Assembly (NCBI GenBank): GCA_025403435.1
Contig: CM046354.1
Coordinates: 21,795,467 to 21,859,466 of the forward strand
DNA: 64,000 nt
Direction: 5' to 3'
DNA from: Artocarpus heterophyllus
Taxonomy: Eukaryota > Streptophyta > Magnoliopsida > Rosales > Moraceae
Shown here: positions 34,566 through 46,783 of the stretch, piece after piece
How the letters are laid out: every line of letters begins with the position of its first letter
How positions within the stretch are numbered: the first letter of the stretch is position 1
Made by a program: the position numbers and the translations under genes
Notes under the pieces: model-generated
What the model saw: the letters and a program-made list of their open reading frames with translations, nothing else
Databases searched by the model: none
Told to the model about the DNA's origin: nothing

Positions 34566-36802
34566 ATGGTAGACAATATCGACAACCAGCATACATTGGA
34601 GACCACAGTGGAAGAGACTGAAGCAATTCCTCAAGACAACCAACAAATGGAAGCCCTTGCAGCAGAAGTTGAGACCCTTAAGAAGATGCTCTAGGAGTAG
34701 ACAGCTCAATCCTATGACAGAAGGATGGAGCAACTTAGCAATGAGAATTTGGCTTTGAGAAGCCAAATTAGTTATCAAAACTCTCAGATGGCTTCACAAT
34801 CATACTATTATCGGTACTATGGATATTCGACGATCCCAATTTTGTCAATTGTGCAGTGGCAATCTCAGACGCCGTAACCAGGAACCCGACAGCCCTACAG
34901 CCCAATTGGAAGGATGCAACCCTTGTACATGCCTTTGACTCTAGCACCAGCAACAACATCAGCAGCTTTTACAGCCACAGCCACCCACGCAATGACAACT
35001 ATTACGACGACAAGAGGTCGGGTGGAATTCAATCGAAATGATGATTCGATTGAAAGAAATGAGGAGACAAAACCATCGCTCGTTCGGAAGAAACACCTGT
35101 TGTCGCTTTGATGACACCTGAGTCGGTCCAATTGATGATGAGAGAAATGCTTGAGCATAATTCCAAACTCGTAGAAGAGAAAATCGAGCAGAAGGTTTCA
35201 AAAGCCACAAGCAAGACCCCTTCACTGGACGACATCTCGAAGAACATTTGAGATACTCCACTCACAAAGAGGATCACTTCGATTGTACCCCCGAAATACA
35301 AAAACCTTGTGTTCGCTCGATTTAATGGAACTACGGACCCAAAAGACCACCTACTGCATATAAGAACGTGGTCAGTGCCACAAACATTCTAGACTCGATT
35401 CTTGATGAGATTATGTGCAAGTTGTTTGCATAGTCACTTAAAGGTCCAACACTTCAATGGTTCAGTAACTTACCTACTGGATTGATTGATAGCTTCAAAG
35501 ACTTGGCAGATTCATTTGTCAAAGTGTATTCGGTACATATTCAGACAGGAAAGACGACCAATGATTTGTGGTCCATCATCTAGAGCCTGGGCGAATCGCT
35601 AAAGGCTTATATCAAAGATTCAGCAAAGCGCTCCTAAAGATTTCAGACTTGTAAGATGGAAGGGCTAGGGAGGCATTGAAGAAAGGACTTTTGCACAGGT
35701 CCCTTTTCAAGAACAACATTTGCTCTGATTACCCGCACACCATCCAGGAAGCCCTTAATAGAGCAAAAGGATGGATCGATCTTGAAGAGGAAAATGAAAG
35801 GTGTGAACGAGAACTGGGAAAAACCAAAAATCAGAGCAAATCAGATCGGAAGCAAAAATTTTAGCTAGATTGAAGGGAGCAAACCAGGACGCCGCCAAAG
35901 AGAGAATGAGACTGAAAGAAGACAGACCTCGATCCACAATGCGGCTGTTGTCGCCACCAAAATATGCCCTCAGCATATCACCATCCGAGCTAATCGCCCA
36001 GCTGGAAGGGAAAGATTATGTTCGATGGCTAGGAAAAATGGCAGCAAGCCATTCTCGTGATCAATCTAAATATTACGAGTTTCATCAAGATATGGGGCAC
36101 TTGACGGTCGGCTGCAAAGCCTTGCGATCTGAGATAGTAGAGCTACTCAAGAAAGGGCACTTGAGAGAGTACCTCTCGGAACGGGGAAGGAAGACGTACG
36201 GGCTCGACAAAGAGCAAGGAGGACAGAGAGGCCACCAAGCCTGTGAGAAGACACCATCACCACCACCAGTTAAGAAGATAATTGGAGCCATTTGTGGAGG
36301 CTCAGTTTTCAGCGGCGATTCGGTGAACCAAATGAGGGTGCATCAGAGGAAAGCTAATCAAGCTACTGTCAGTTCGATTCACAGCAAACACTGCAAGCAT
36401 GTAATTTCGTTTCACAGCGACGAGGCATTTGGGCTCGATGCCCTACATGATGATGCGCTTGTTATTAAACTCAACATTGCGAATTGTGAGATTAGTAGAA
36501 TACTGGTTAACAATGGAAGCTCAGCCAACATCCTGTTCCTCTCAATATTGAAAGAGATGGAAATCGACGAGGAGGAAATTGAGAAATCCCTGACATCATT
36601 AGTAGGTTTCAATGGCGAGGCGGCGACAGCCATTGGAAGAGTCAAGCTTTTGGTGTATGCAGCGGGGGAGAATAAGCTGACTAGTTTCTTGGTCATGGAT
36701 TGCCCTTCAGGGTATAACATCATTTTGGGGCAGCCTTGGATACACTGCATGAAGGCGGTCCCTTCAATGTACCACCAAACGATCAGGTTTCTGACGAAGT
36801 GA
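34566..36802 (+). pseudogene. Gyp3 gag-protease, broken
   Basis: Gag starts at the ATG at 34566 with a coiled-coil-like N-terminus (ALAAEVETLKKML) and quickly meets two TAG codons. The gag core is seen at 35310-35480 (VFARFNGTTDPKDHLL) and 35676-35860 (EALNRAKGWIDLEEENERCERELGK). From 35870 a long open stretch holds the post-gag linker (YYEFHQDMGHLTVGCKALRSEIVELLKKGHLREYL). The protease at 36450-36780 has active site VNNGSSANIL, where the catalytic Asp of the usual DTGSSA motif is Asn. Frame changes and stops separate these blocks, so no full protein is made. Confidence 0.85.
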
Positions 36803-38172
36803 GGCATTCGGGAGATTCGAGGAAGCCAGGAGGCAGCTAGGAGCTGCTATGTCATGGTTATGAAGTAGAAAAAAGCTTTATAGCAATTATAGGCCATACA
36901 GCAGAACACAACAAACCACTAAAGCTGCATTGAATCAGCTCTCGAGCAGTTAGTCGAAGTCCAGATCAACCCGAAGGATAAAAGGCGTACAGTGAAGATC
37001 AGTTCGCAACTCAATAAGAGTATCAAGTCCTAAATAATTGATTTTCTTAAAGCTAATGATGATTGTTTTGCATGGTCCCACGCAGATATGCCTGGAATCA
37101 ACCCGAGAATAATCTCACATAAACTAAACGTCGATCCAAACCACAAACCAGTCCGGCAGAAGAGGAGGAAGCTTGGAATCAAATGAAACAAGGTCATCAA
37201 GGATGAAGTGAGGAGATTGCTCGAAGCAGGTTTTATACACCCTGTCCAGTATCCCGATTGGCTTGCCAATGTGGTAATTGTGAGGAAAAAGAATGGGAAA
37301 TGGTGCATGTGCGTCGATTTCACTGACCTGAACAAAGCTTGCCCAAAAGACAGCTATCCGTTGCCGCATATCGATCGACTCGTTGACGCAACAACTAGAC
37401 ATGAGATTCTAAGTTTCCTTGATGCATTCTCTGGCTACAACCAAATCCTTTTACATCCTGAAGACCAGGAGAAGACGGCTTTTATAACAGAGCAAGGGAT
37501 CTTTTGCTTCAAGGTCATGCCCTTTGGATTAAAGAACGCGGGAGCAACTTACCAAGACTTGTCAATATGATGTTCAAGCAGCAGATTGGTAAGAACATAG
37601 AGGTTTACATTGATCACATGTTGGTTAAGTTTTTGCAGGCTCATCTCCATGTCCAGCATCTGCAAGAATGCTTCAACATTCTTCGAAAATATGGCATGAA
37701 ACTGAATCCAGAGAAGTGCACTTTTATGGTGGCAAACAACATGTTCTTAGGTTATCTCGCCACGAAGCACATAATCAAAGCAAATCCTGATCAAATTAAA
37801 GCCTTTCAGTTGATGCCTTCACCAAGAACCAAACGAGAAATTCAAAAGGTAACTGGTCGAGTAGCTGCACTAAGTCGATTTATTGCCAGAAGTTCTAACA
37901 AATGTCTTCCTTTTTTCTAGCTACTAAAAAGAACATGAAGTTTGAATGGAATGAGCAATGTGAATCAGCTTTCCAAGAACTAAAAATGTACTTGATGACT
38001 CCGTCGATCCTTTCGAAGCCAAAAGAATGGGAACCACTCAACGTATACTTGGCAGTTTCAGAGACGATAGTGAGTTCGGCCCTTTTTCGAGAAGAAGATG
38101 TGGTCCAAAAACCAGTGTTCATCGTGAGCCATACAATGTTGGACACTGAAACGAGATACTCTGTTGTTGAAA
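36803..38172 (+). pseudogene. Gyp3 RT and partial RNase H, broken
   Basis: The Tat-type linker [11 protein letters not shown] at about 37069 leads into RT. RT blocks present are RRLLEAGFIHPVQYPDWLANVVIVRKKNGKW, the CVDFTDLNKACPKDSYPLP block, FSGYNQI and MPFGLKNAGATYQ. The frame then shifts at about 37550. The active site reads YIDH instead of YVDD, so the second catalytic Asp is lost. The RNase H connection (FEWNEQCESAFQELK, SETIVSSALFREE) follows after another frame change and ends at TRYSVVE. There Cop1-E leader sequence takes over. Confidence 0.87.
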
Positions 38173-38524
38173 ATATTGAAACGATGGTTATACACTCACG
38201 TTAATTTTATTATTAACCTCCCCTAGGAGGTCTGTTAATAAAATTAATGGCCAAAGAAATGATTATTAATATATACTGGATCATATGGGTCCTAGATGGC
38301 ATATATTAATCAAGACAGGATCCGTGTTCCTAATTGAATTTGGCATGACTCCCCTAGGAGCTTGTTTAATTTTGAGTTAGGAATTATCGTTGTAAGGTTG
38401 TGATATTTTCAAGGTTTTGACACATAAACACATTTGTGTGTTTTTACATGATTATGTTATCTTACTAAATTATTATGATATGTTTGCTTATGTTTGGTAT
38501 ATGATTCTTTATTGTAGATTAAAA
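38173..38524 (+). other. Cop1-E leader remnant
   Basis: About 350 bases of leader remain, with the two gag-proximal CCTA-apex hairpins. The first has complementary arms that read TTAATTTTATTATTAAC and GTTAATAAAATTAA around CTCC-CCTA-GGAG. The palindrome array and the 5' LTR are gone. Confidence 0.8.
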
Positions 38525-41500
38525 ATGTCTAAAAATATTTTATCTTTGATACTTGACAAAAACCTATTAACTGGAGAAAATTATAATGATTAGAAACAGA
38601 ACCTGGATATCATCCTCTTTTTTGAGAAACTAAAATTTGTCTTGACAACCCCTTGTCCTCCCGAGACTACGGGAGATTCTAGTAATGAGCAATTCCAAGT
38701 ATACGAGCACTGGAAAAATACAAATGATCAGGCCCGCTGCTATGTTATGGCCAGCATAAATAACGTGTTGTAGGCTCAACATGAAGATTATGAGACTGCG
38801 AAGCAGATCTTGGATAATCTTGAAGATATGTTTAGAGGCCAGGCCATAACAAAGCGGCAAGGGGCGCTTCAGAAACTTCTTAACTATAAGCAGAGGAGCA
38901 CATGATGTTAGTCATAGGTTACCTCGTTGAGACTCAAACCAATGGAGCCGACATCGATGCTGAAACTCTGATGACTATGGTCTTTGAGACTCTATCAAAG
39001 GAATTTATTCTGTTTAGAGTTACTTTTAATTTAAGCAATAGATAGGATATGACCTTAACAAAATTAATGAAACAGTTACAGGAGTTCGAACAGCTAATCA
39101 GGGAGTCTTCTGCGGGTAGAGAGGCCAACATGGTAGTTGCTTCTAGTTCCAATCCCAACTCTGGGAACGAAAAGAGGCAGCAGGCCAAGAACGGGAAGTC
39201 TTCTATTCCTGCTAGCACCAAGAGCAAGAAAAAGAAGAAGAAGAACCCGAAGCAGGTTAAGTGCTTCTTCTGTGGGAAGGTCGGGCACATCAAGAAGCAT
39301 TGCAAGCACTTCCTTTCTAAAGGAGGTAGGTGTGATCTTCTGTATTTAGAAACTTGTTTGGTTCAAGAATCAAGTGACATTTGGGTTATAGATTTTGGTG
39401 CAACTAATCATGTTTGTGTCTCTCTGCAGGGGTTCAAAGAAACGAGAAGTCTGCTACATGAAGACTTCATGCTTCGGATGGGCGATGGATCCTTGGTCTT
39501 AGCGAAAATAGTGGGAGACGTCCATCTTTATTTTGATAATTATACGAATTTAATTTTGCAAGATTGTTTTTATGTTCCAAAATTTAAAAGGAATTTAATT
39601 TCTGTAGCTTGTTTATTTAAAGACTCCTATTTGGTTTCTTTTAATGATAAAGTGGTGATTCGTAAAAACAAATCTTTTATCTGTTCTGGATGGATGCAAA
39701 ATAATCTATATTTTATCAAACTTAAGATGGACTTACTGCTTAATGCTGAGATGAATGATAATAACTCTAAAAGACTTAAAACTTCTCACTCTAATAAGAC
39801 TTATCTTTGACATTTGTGCCTTGGTCATATTAACCTAAACAGGATTCAAAGGTTGGTAAGGGATGGATTTTTAAGTCACTTAAAGGTGGAATCTATATCT
39901 CAATGTGAATCTTGTTTGAGGCTAAAATGACCAAAAGACCATTCGGGTCAAAGGGCAATAGGGCCGAAGGGGTTCTAGAACTTGTGCATAGTGATGTTTA
40001 CGGACCGATGAACATCCGAACACGAGGAGGGTATGAGTACTTCGTCACTTTTATAGATGATTACTCAAGATATGGGTATGTGTACTTGATGCACCACAAA
40101 AGCGAAACTTTTGACAAGTTCAGGGAGTTTCAAGCTGAAGTGGAAAAGCAATTGGGTAGACTATAAAGGCACTTCGATTCGATCGAGGTGGAGAATACCT
40201 TTCTGATGAGTTCTTGGACACTTACTAAAGAATGGGATTTTATCCCATTTGACTGCACCGGGCACTCTACAGTAGAATGGCGTAGCGGAGAGAGGAAATA
40301 GGACTTTATTGGACATGATCAATTCCATGATGAGTTATTCATCATTGCCTTTATCCTTTTGAGGATATGCACTACAAACCGCATGTTATCTTTTGAACAA
40401 TGTGCCATTAAAATCGATCCCTAAAACTCCTCACGAGTTGTGGACGGGCAGGAAGAGATCCTTAAACCATATTCACATATGGGGATGTCCGGCTCATGTC
40501 TTGTTTAAGGATGCGAATAAGTTGGAAGCACGCTCGAAAGTTTGCGTGTTTATAGGATATCCAAAAGGAACTAAAGGGGGTTATTTCTATAACCCAAAGG
40601 AAAATAAAGTTGTGGTTTCAACTAATGCAACTTTTCTTGAGGAGAGTTACATAGACGACTTTAAACCTCGAAGCAAAGTGGTGCTTGAGGAGTTAAAGAG
40701 TGATCCGATCACTCCAGAGGTTCCAAATGAAACCATTTCAATCAGTATACAAAACCTAAACGAACCTAAACAACAACCTAAGGGGCTTCGGCGTAGTGGG
40801 AGGATCGGGCGTCAACCTGAGAGGTATATGTTTAATAGGGAGTTCTTCTTGGCTGAACTGGATGAACATGACAGGGATCCTTATACTTACGCAGAGGCTA
40901 TGGAGGTTGTTGATTCAAAACTCTGGACAGAGTTCATAAACACAGAGATGAGTCTATGGAGACTAATCAGGTCATGGAGTTTTGTGGATCTTCCTGAAGG
41001 GGTTAAACCCATAGGGTGTAAGTGGATCTACAAGAGGAAAAGAGGAGTGGATGGAAAGGTCAAAACCTTTAAGGCTAGACTGGTAGCAAAGGATTATACA
41101 CAAAAGGAAGGAATCGATTATGAGGAAACCTTTTCGCTTGAGCCAAGCTTAAGTCCATCCGGATTCTCTTGTCCATAGCTGCCGCTCTCGACTATGAGAT
41201 TTGACAGATGGATGTCAAGACGACTTTTCTAAATAGCTATCTTGATGAGTCTATTTATATGGAACAATCAGACGGGTTCAAGGTCAAGGGTCAAGAGGGT
41301 AAGGTTTGAAAGCTGCTAAAGTTAATTTATGGACTTAAGCAGGCTTCTTGTTCTTGGAACATAAGATTTGATAAGGTGATCAAGACTTATGGGTTCTCAC
41401 AAAATGTGGATGAACCATGTGTTTACAAACACATTAAGGATGTGAATGTGGTTTTTCTACTGCTTTATGTAGATGGCATTCTGCTTATTGGTAATGATGT

Positions 41501-42455
41501 TGGGGCATTGTCATCGGTCAAATTATGGTTGACCAAGCAGTTTGACATGAAAGACTTAGGTGAGGCTAATTTTATTCTCAGTATCTAGATCTTTCAAGAT
41601 AGGAAGAACAAAATGATAGCTTTGTCCATGGCCGGCTACATAGATAAAATTCTCAAGAGGTTTGCAATGCAGGATTCTAAGAAAGGTTGGCAGCCATCTA
41701 GGTATGGAATTACTCTTTCTAAGAAAGACTTTCCAAAGTCTAAGGAGGAATAAGAATACATGAAGAAGGTGCCTTATGCTTCGACAGTGAGTAGTCTCTT
41801 GTATGCCATGCTTTGCACAAAACCAGATATTTGTTATGCGGTTGAGATTGTAAGTCAATTTCAAGCAGATCTAGGACCGAACCATTGGGTTGCGGTAAAG
41901 CATATTTTCATGTACCTGAGAAGGACTCGAGGGTATATGCTTATATATTTGGGTGAGGACTTGACTCCTCTAGGATATACTGACTAAGATTTTCAATCTT
42001 GTCTAGATTCTAGGAAATCGACTTCGGGTTTTGTGTTTACTCTAGGCAGCGGTACCATCAGTTGGAGAAGTGTGAAGCAAGATTGCACTTCAAATTCAAC
42101 GATGGAGGTCGAGTATGTGGCAGCTAGTGATGCTTTGAAAGAAACAGTGTGGCTTCACAAGTTCCTTTGGGGTCTTGAGGTAGTTCCTGGTATGAATAAG
42201 GCGGTATCACTATATTGTGACAACAGTGCGGCGGTAGCTAATGCTAAGGAACCAAGATTTCATAAGAAGAGTACACATATTGATCAAAAGTATCATGTGA
42301 TAAAGGACTACGTTCAGGGCGGGCATGTCACGGTGTGCAAGATCGCGTCAGAGGACAATTTAGCTGATCTATTTACGAGGACACATACTGGGAGAGTCTT
42401 CGAGAGGCATGTGGAAGCTATGGGGATGCGAAATTTGTCATATTTACTCACTTAG
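38525..42455 (+). pseudogene. Cop1-E gag-pol, heavily broken
   Basis: The copy starts at MSKNILSLILDKNLL and ends at the TAG at 42455. The readable blocks lie in different frames: gag and zinc knuckle to 39310, protease, pre-integrase to 39810, integrase 39912-40166, its C part 40393-41178, RT 41376-41588 and RNase H 42033-42455. The protease triplet reads DFG for DSG and the RT motif YVDG for YVDD, so two active sites are altered besides the many stops and frame changes. It is the most decayed of the four Cop1 polyproteins in this window. Confidence 0.92.
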
Positions 42456-42469
42456 TGCAAGTAGGAGAT

Positions 42470-44478
42470 TGTTAGACATGTATGCCTCAGGAGTAAAAAT
42501 GTAATAAGTTTTTGGAGACATTTTCATCAATAAATAATTTATTTATTGTTTATATACCAAATTTTGTCCTCTTTACATTCATATTTGTTGAATGTATGTT
42601 AAGCTAACAAAAGTCTGAAGCTGTCGGTCTAAACCTTTAAGAATTTGGCATATGATGGACAGGTTATGCTGAAGACATGATTCTTAAGGTGATGGTCTAA
42701 ATCATAAGATTCGCAATCGAAGGAATAAAGTTGGGCGCTTTATTCATGTAAAGATTGTTATGTTGTCTATATCCCTATTGGGAGATGGTTTATTTTGGCC
42801 ATCAGAGGTGGACTCCGTGAATAGAAACATTGGCACGTTGTCATAGGCGACGATGTGTTGGATCAGGACATAAAGTGAATAGATTTGGATTAATAATTTT
42901 GTCTCGGCAAATCGATTCACTTTAAATAATCATTTGTATTGTATCTTAATCCTAAGATGAATAGTAGGCTCGTTGTCTTAACTTGTGTCTTTTGATGTGC
43001 TAAAGGGTGACACCCACATCTTAATAGTAGTATGCATACCGGTATGTTGGAGGCATGACTCTTGATAACGTAGACCTATTATTCATAGATATGAAATCCA
43101 TAGCTCCTCTTTAGGAGTAGTGATATCCTCTTATATGCGTTATCCTGTAATTGAAAAACTAGAGCGCTCAACCATTTAGATATATAGGTGTAACCGATTG
43201 GTATACTGTCTTTGGATGGCAAGTTTTTCGATGGTGAGATAATGGAACGTAAGATAAAAATAATCGGAAAGGTAAGACAGAGCTTGTCCTTAAGACGATT
43301 ATGGATAATCCTATGAGGATACGATACACTATGATATGTCATGGAGACTTAGCTATACAGACTTCGTATTTCTATGTAGTTCAAAACTGTAGCTCTAAGC
43401 TTTTAGTGGAGTAGCGTTGGAGTTGATAATTATAAAATGTATATCTAGGATATTGGGTCTCATAATTATCGAGAGCTTGAACTATATAGGTCCATTTGGT
43501 CCCCTTTGCTAGCTCACAACATCCTGTAACGATACGGCGTGCTTTTCCAATAATTTGTGACTTATGTTAGATTTATTAGATTGGTTGAAATTCGGAAGAA
43601 TCAAATAATTCATGTCTGTTTATTGGTTGAATTTAATTTTGTGATAAAATTAATTCAAGATAAACTTGTTGAATTGTTGGGATCGGATAATTCTTGTCTG
43701 TTTATCAGTTGATTTAATTTTGAATAAATTAAATTAAGATAAACTTGTAGAATTATTAGGATTTCATTTATTTGCTTAGAGATTATCTAGATAAAATTGT
43801 TTTAATTAGATAACTTTTCTATTGGGTTATTTAAATTAAAACTGAAACTTTATCCTATAAAATCTCGGGTGAAAAATAAAAGATTCGTTGAGATATTTTT
43901 CGACAGTTCGGCATGTCGACCTCAAGTTCGGCCTGCTGATTAGGCAGTTCAGCCTGCCGATGTGCGAAGGATAAGATTACGGGTTTTCACACGGATTTTA
44001 TTAGATATTGATCTGAATTTGATTCTGACTCGAATTTTTAAGGCCTAATCTGATAAGGACTGACCCTAGACCCAACATCTATAAATAAAGAGTAAGTCTT
44101 AAGAGTTATTCAGATCAATTGAGAGATTAAGAGAGATACTCTGCTGGTGAGAATCTGAAACTCCCTAAGAGCTCTTGTTCATAAATCACAAACACTAGCT
44201 TTGGGTTCTCTCAATTGGTTGGAAAGAGAGTCACCTAGTGGAAGAGCTGTACGTGTGAGCCCACACTCACTCCTATCTTGGATAGAGAATAGCAAAGAAG
44301 ATCAGTTGGTTGAGGCTCTTTTGGAACGTTACTTCTCTTCACTGATTGCGGGAGTTCTTCGACATTCAAAGGTTAGTAAGATCTGGTTAATTTATGCATA
44401 TAGCATGTCAAGCTTGTGTTTTAGAAAATACTCTGATATAAAAATTTTAAAATCCTACTACGTTCTATTTTTCCAACA
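42470..44478 (+). repeat. 3' LTR of Cop1-E
   Basis: This 2.01-kb LTR runs from TGTTAGACATG to TTTCCAACA, preceded by a GCAAGTAGGAGAT polypurine tract. The TATA region is weaker (CTATAAATAAAG near 44080). It has the family sense ORF at 44201-44515 and the antisense ORF at 43342-43079. Confidence 0.93.
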
Positions 44479-45385
44479 AAAGTATCATCTTCAATTAAAC
44501 AAGCTTCTAAAATGAGTAAATCTGATTTACCATCGTTCTTCTTTTATTTGAGCTCTTGAAGATACTTTCTACAGTTTCTCTTCTAGTGCCTAACTACACC
44601 ACAATGGAAATATTTTCCTTTGGGCTTCTTTTCCTTTGAGCTCTTTTTGTTGTTGTTGCTCTTATTCCTCTTAGGTTTTCCTCCATTCTAAAATTTACTA
44701 TTTCTTTTAGCTTTCTTCTTCTTCCTCTTTCTGTTCTTTGTAGCAAAAGAGGAGGGTTAAGCTTCAACAACATTTGTTTCACCTTCTTTTGTCTTTTCTT
44801 TGAAATAGATTCAAAGGTTTGCAGCTCATTAAGCAACTTAGTTATGTTAAATTTCAATTTCTTCACGAAATAATTGCTTTTAAACTAAAGGAATGCAGGG
44901 GAGAGGGTTTCTAAAATCATCTCCACCTATGTGGCTTCATCTATCACTGCCCGATTTACTTCGACCTCATGGAGATAGTTAACTATGCTGAGAATGTGTT
45001 CTCTAACGGAGATCCTTGTCTTCATTTTGGCATTCATCATAGCCATTATAGCTTCATGGCATGCTTTTTCAGAAGAACTACAAAACATGTCTTGCAGAGA
45101 CTACATTATCTCATTAGCCATCTCCATTTTATGCTTAATCCAAAGCACGTCAGACATGCCACCTAAAAGGAAGCAACGAGCCATGTTATTTGCCTCAATC
45201 CAACAATCATATGCTTCTCGTATGTTACGAGAGGCATTGGTAGCAAGCGGTGGATGACATTCCTCCTTCAAAGCAAACTTGTAGTTTTCGCAAACAAGTA
45301 CAATATTCAAGGTACTTTTCCACTTGACAAAATTATCTCTAGTTAATTTTTCATTTGAGAGAATAGTGATGATTGTTTTAGACAT
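44479..45385 (-). pseudogene. Cop2 copia gag, broken
   Basis: This is a second copia family, on the minus strand. The start at 45385 gives MSKTIITILSNEKLTRDNFVKWKSTLNIVL, the N-terminal block of plant copia gags. Downstream blocks are REHILSIVNYLHEVEVN, ETLSPAFL and KLKFNITKLLNELQTF, then a lysine/arginine-rich stretch and a knuckle. The knuckle reads YFHCGVVRHxKRNC, with the first Cys changed to Tyr and a stop at one position. It ends just before the protease (DLLILEACLIED), where Cop1-E inserted. Several stops (for example at 45101 and near 44693) break it. It is distinct from Cop1 in sequence though the layout is the same. Confidence 0.85.
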
Positions 45386-46777
45386 TATTGTAGTCACAAA
45401 TAAATAAATAAATGACATAAATTAAACGGTTGCATAAACATCATAAATATATGTTTTGGAATAGTAAACGTGATGAATGATGCATATGAAAAAACATATA
45501 AAATGTATATTACTAATTCCACGATTATTCAATTTTAATAAATAAAGTGCCATTGTAGGATATGACAAATTATTTATAAATTGAATTGAGACATTCTCAA
45601 TTAATAAATATATTCAAAATATCTCATATTTTATTAATAACTGTTTATTTTGGTAAAGATATAATTAACAAATTAATTATATCTTTATGAGTGTAACCCA
45701 TTACTTCAGATTATAATAACTTAACTTAAAATTGCCACTGTAAGGTAGGTAAATTTTGAAATACATTATAAAATCCTTTCTCTTGGAAGCCAACCTTGTT
45801 ATTGATTTAAATAGACACCCTCCGTAGGGAGGACGAAATCAAAGCGTCACAAGGCACCATCTAAATCTCCCAATGTTGCGTTAATAGTGGATACTGTAGG
45901 TTATATTGTCATATTACCTGCTCCCACTTATACTTTAAAAGGATGTTTTATCTTATAAAAAATCTTATCTTTCATAATTTTAGTAAATAAAACCACTTTT
46001 AATTATTAGGTATAATTTTGTGTTAGTAGAATCCCATCATATTTTCACTTAAATAAATTACTAGATTTTCTAAAAATCTAAATTTATTATGAATTATCTA
46101 ATCTACCCAACATTAAACAATTTAAAATTAGATAATTTAGAATTAATATGAATTTTACTAAGTTTTAACTATTAAAACTAAAATTACATTATTTGGTTGA
46201 CTAATCAAATAAAATAAAAATACTATGAAATCAACCCAATTGATTTAATCTCTTTAAATTAATTTCAACACATATTAAATCATTTTATAAACAGCATTAT
46301 AAAATATGAAATAATATGTAAGTGTATGCATATTATGTTACAATAACTATAAGCGGGCACTTTCTTAGATGTCATGTTATAATGCATGAAATGTTATCAC
46401 AACACCACATAAAATTATGATTAGGTCCTTTTGGATAATTAAATTACAACCCATAAAAAATGAGATAAAAAAATTACAACGGTCTTCTTTTAATTAAACA
46501 TTTTTACCTGCTCTATTTGATGTGGACTAAATCGGGTAGGCTACTATGAAAAAACTGATTTGTTACTAAGAAAAGATGATGGGCCTAAGTTCTAAACAGA
46601 CCTAGTAGTCTGATGGCTTTCTAAAGGTAACCCAGGAGGCATGCTTTTCTTCTTCTCCAAGTGTTTTTGTAGTAGCCTCCTGCTCAAATCTATGGCCACC
46701 CCTACTCTAGTTCATCGACTCAACATCCATCTACTACAGGCTGAACACCACCAACGAGAGAAACTTCACGACGTTGG
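45386..46777 (-). other. Cop2 leader, left part
   Basis: No ORF of note is seen up to 46640. It is AT-rich, with a strong CCTCCC-TAC-GGAGGG hairpin near 45820 comparable in form to the Cop1 leader hairpins. The last 140 bases (46640-46777) are richer in GC and carry an open frame that continues past the nested insertions at 58614. The right boundary is the solo Gyp1 LTR (target duplication GTTGG at 46773-46777). Confidence 0.55.
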
Positions 46778-46783
46778 TGTCAC

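Larger units (their letters stand above)
33781..38172 (+). mobile_element. Gyp3, Tat-like Ty3/gypsy element, right-truncated
   Basis: It has a 723-bp 5' LTR, a TGGCGCCC-type primer site, gag, protease, RT and part of RNase H. The rest, including integrase and 3' LTR, is missing where Cop1-E sequence begins. The linker signature [13 protein letters not shown] and [13 protein letters not shown] are characteristic of Tat-type (non-chromovirus) elements. Confidence 0.88.
38173..44478 (+). mobile_element. Cop1-E, copia element lacking its 5' LTR
   Basis: From left to right it holds a leader remnant, a broken gag-pol and a complete 3' LTR. The left end starts inside the leader (AAAATATTGAAACGATGG, which aligns to the leader of Cop1-A, C and D), joined to Gyp3. 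The right end abuts Cop2 gag at 44479, so Cop1-E inserted in Cop2. With the left end lost, no target duplication can be checked. Confidence 0.9.

Noticed and set aside
34856..35301. Overlapping ORFs on both strands in Gyp3 gag
   Set aside because: They are alternative frames of the decayed gag. The coding frame is identified by homology blocks before and after.
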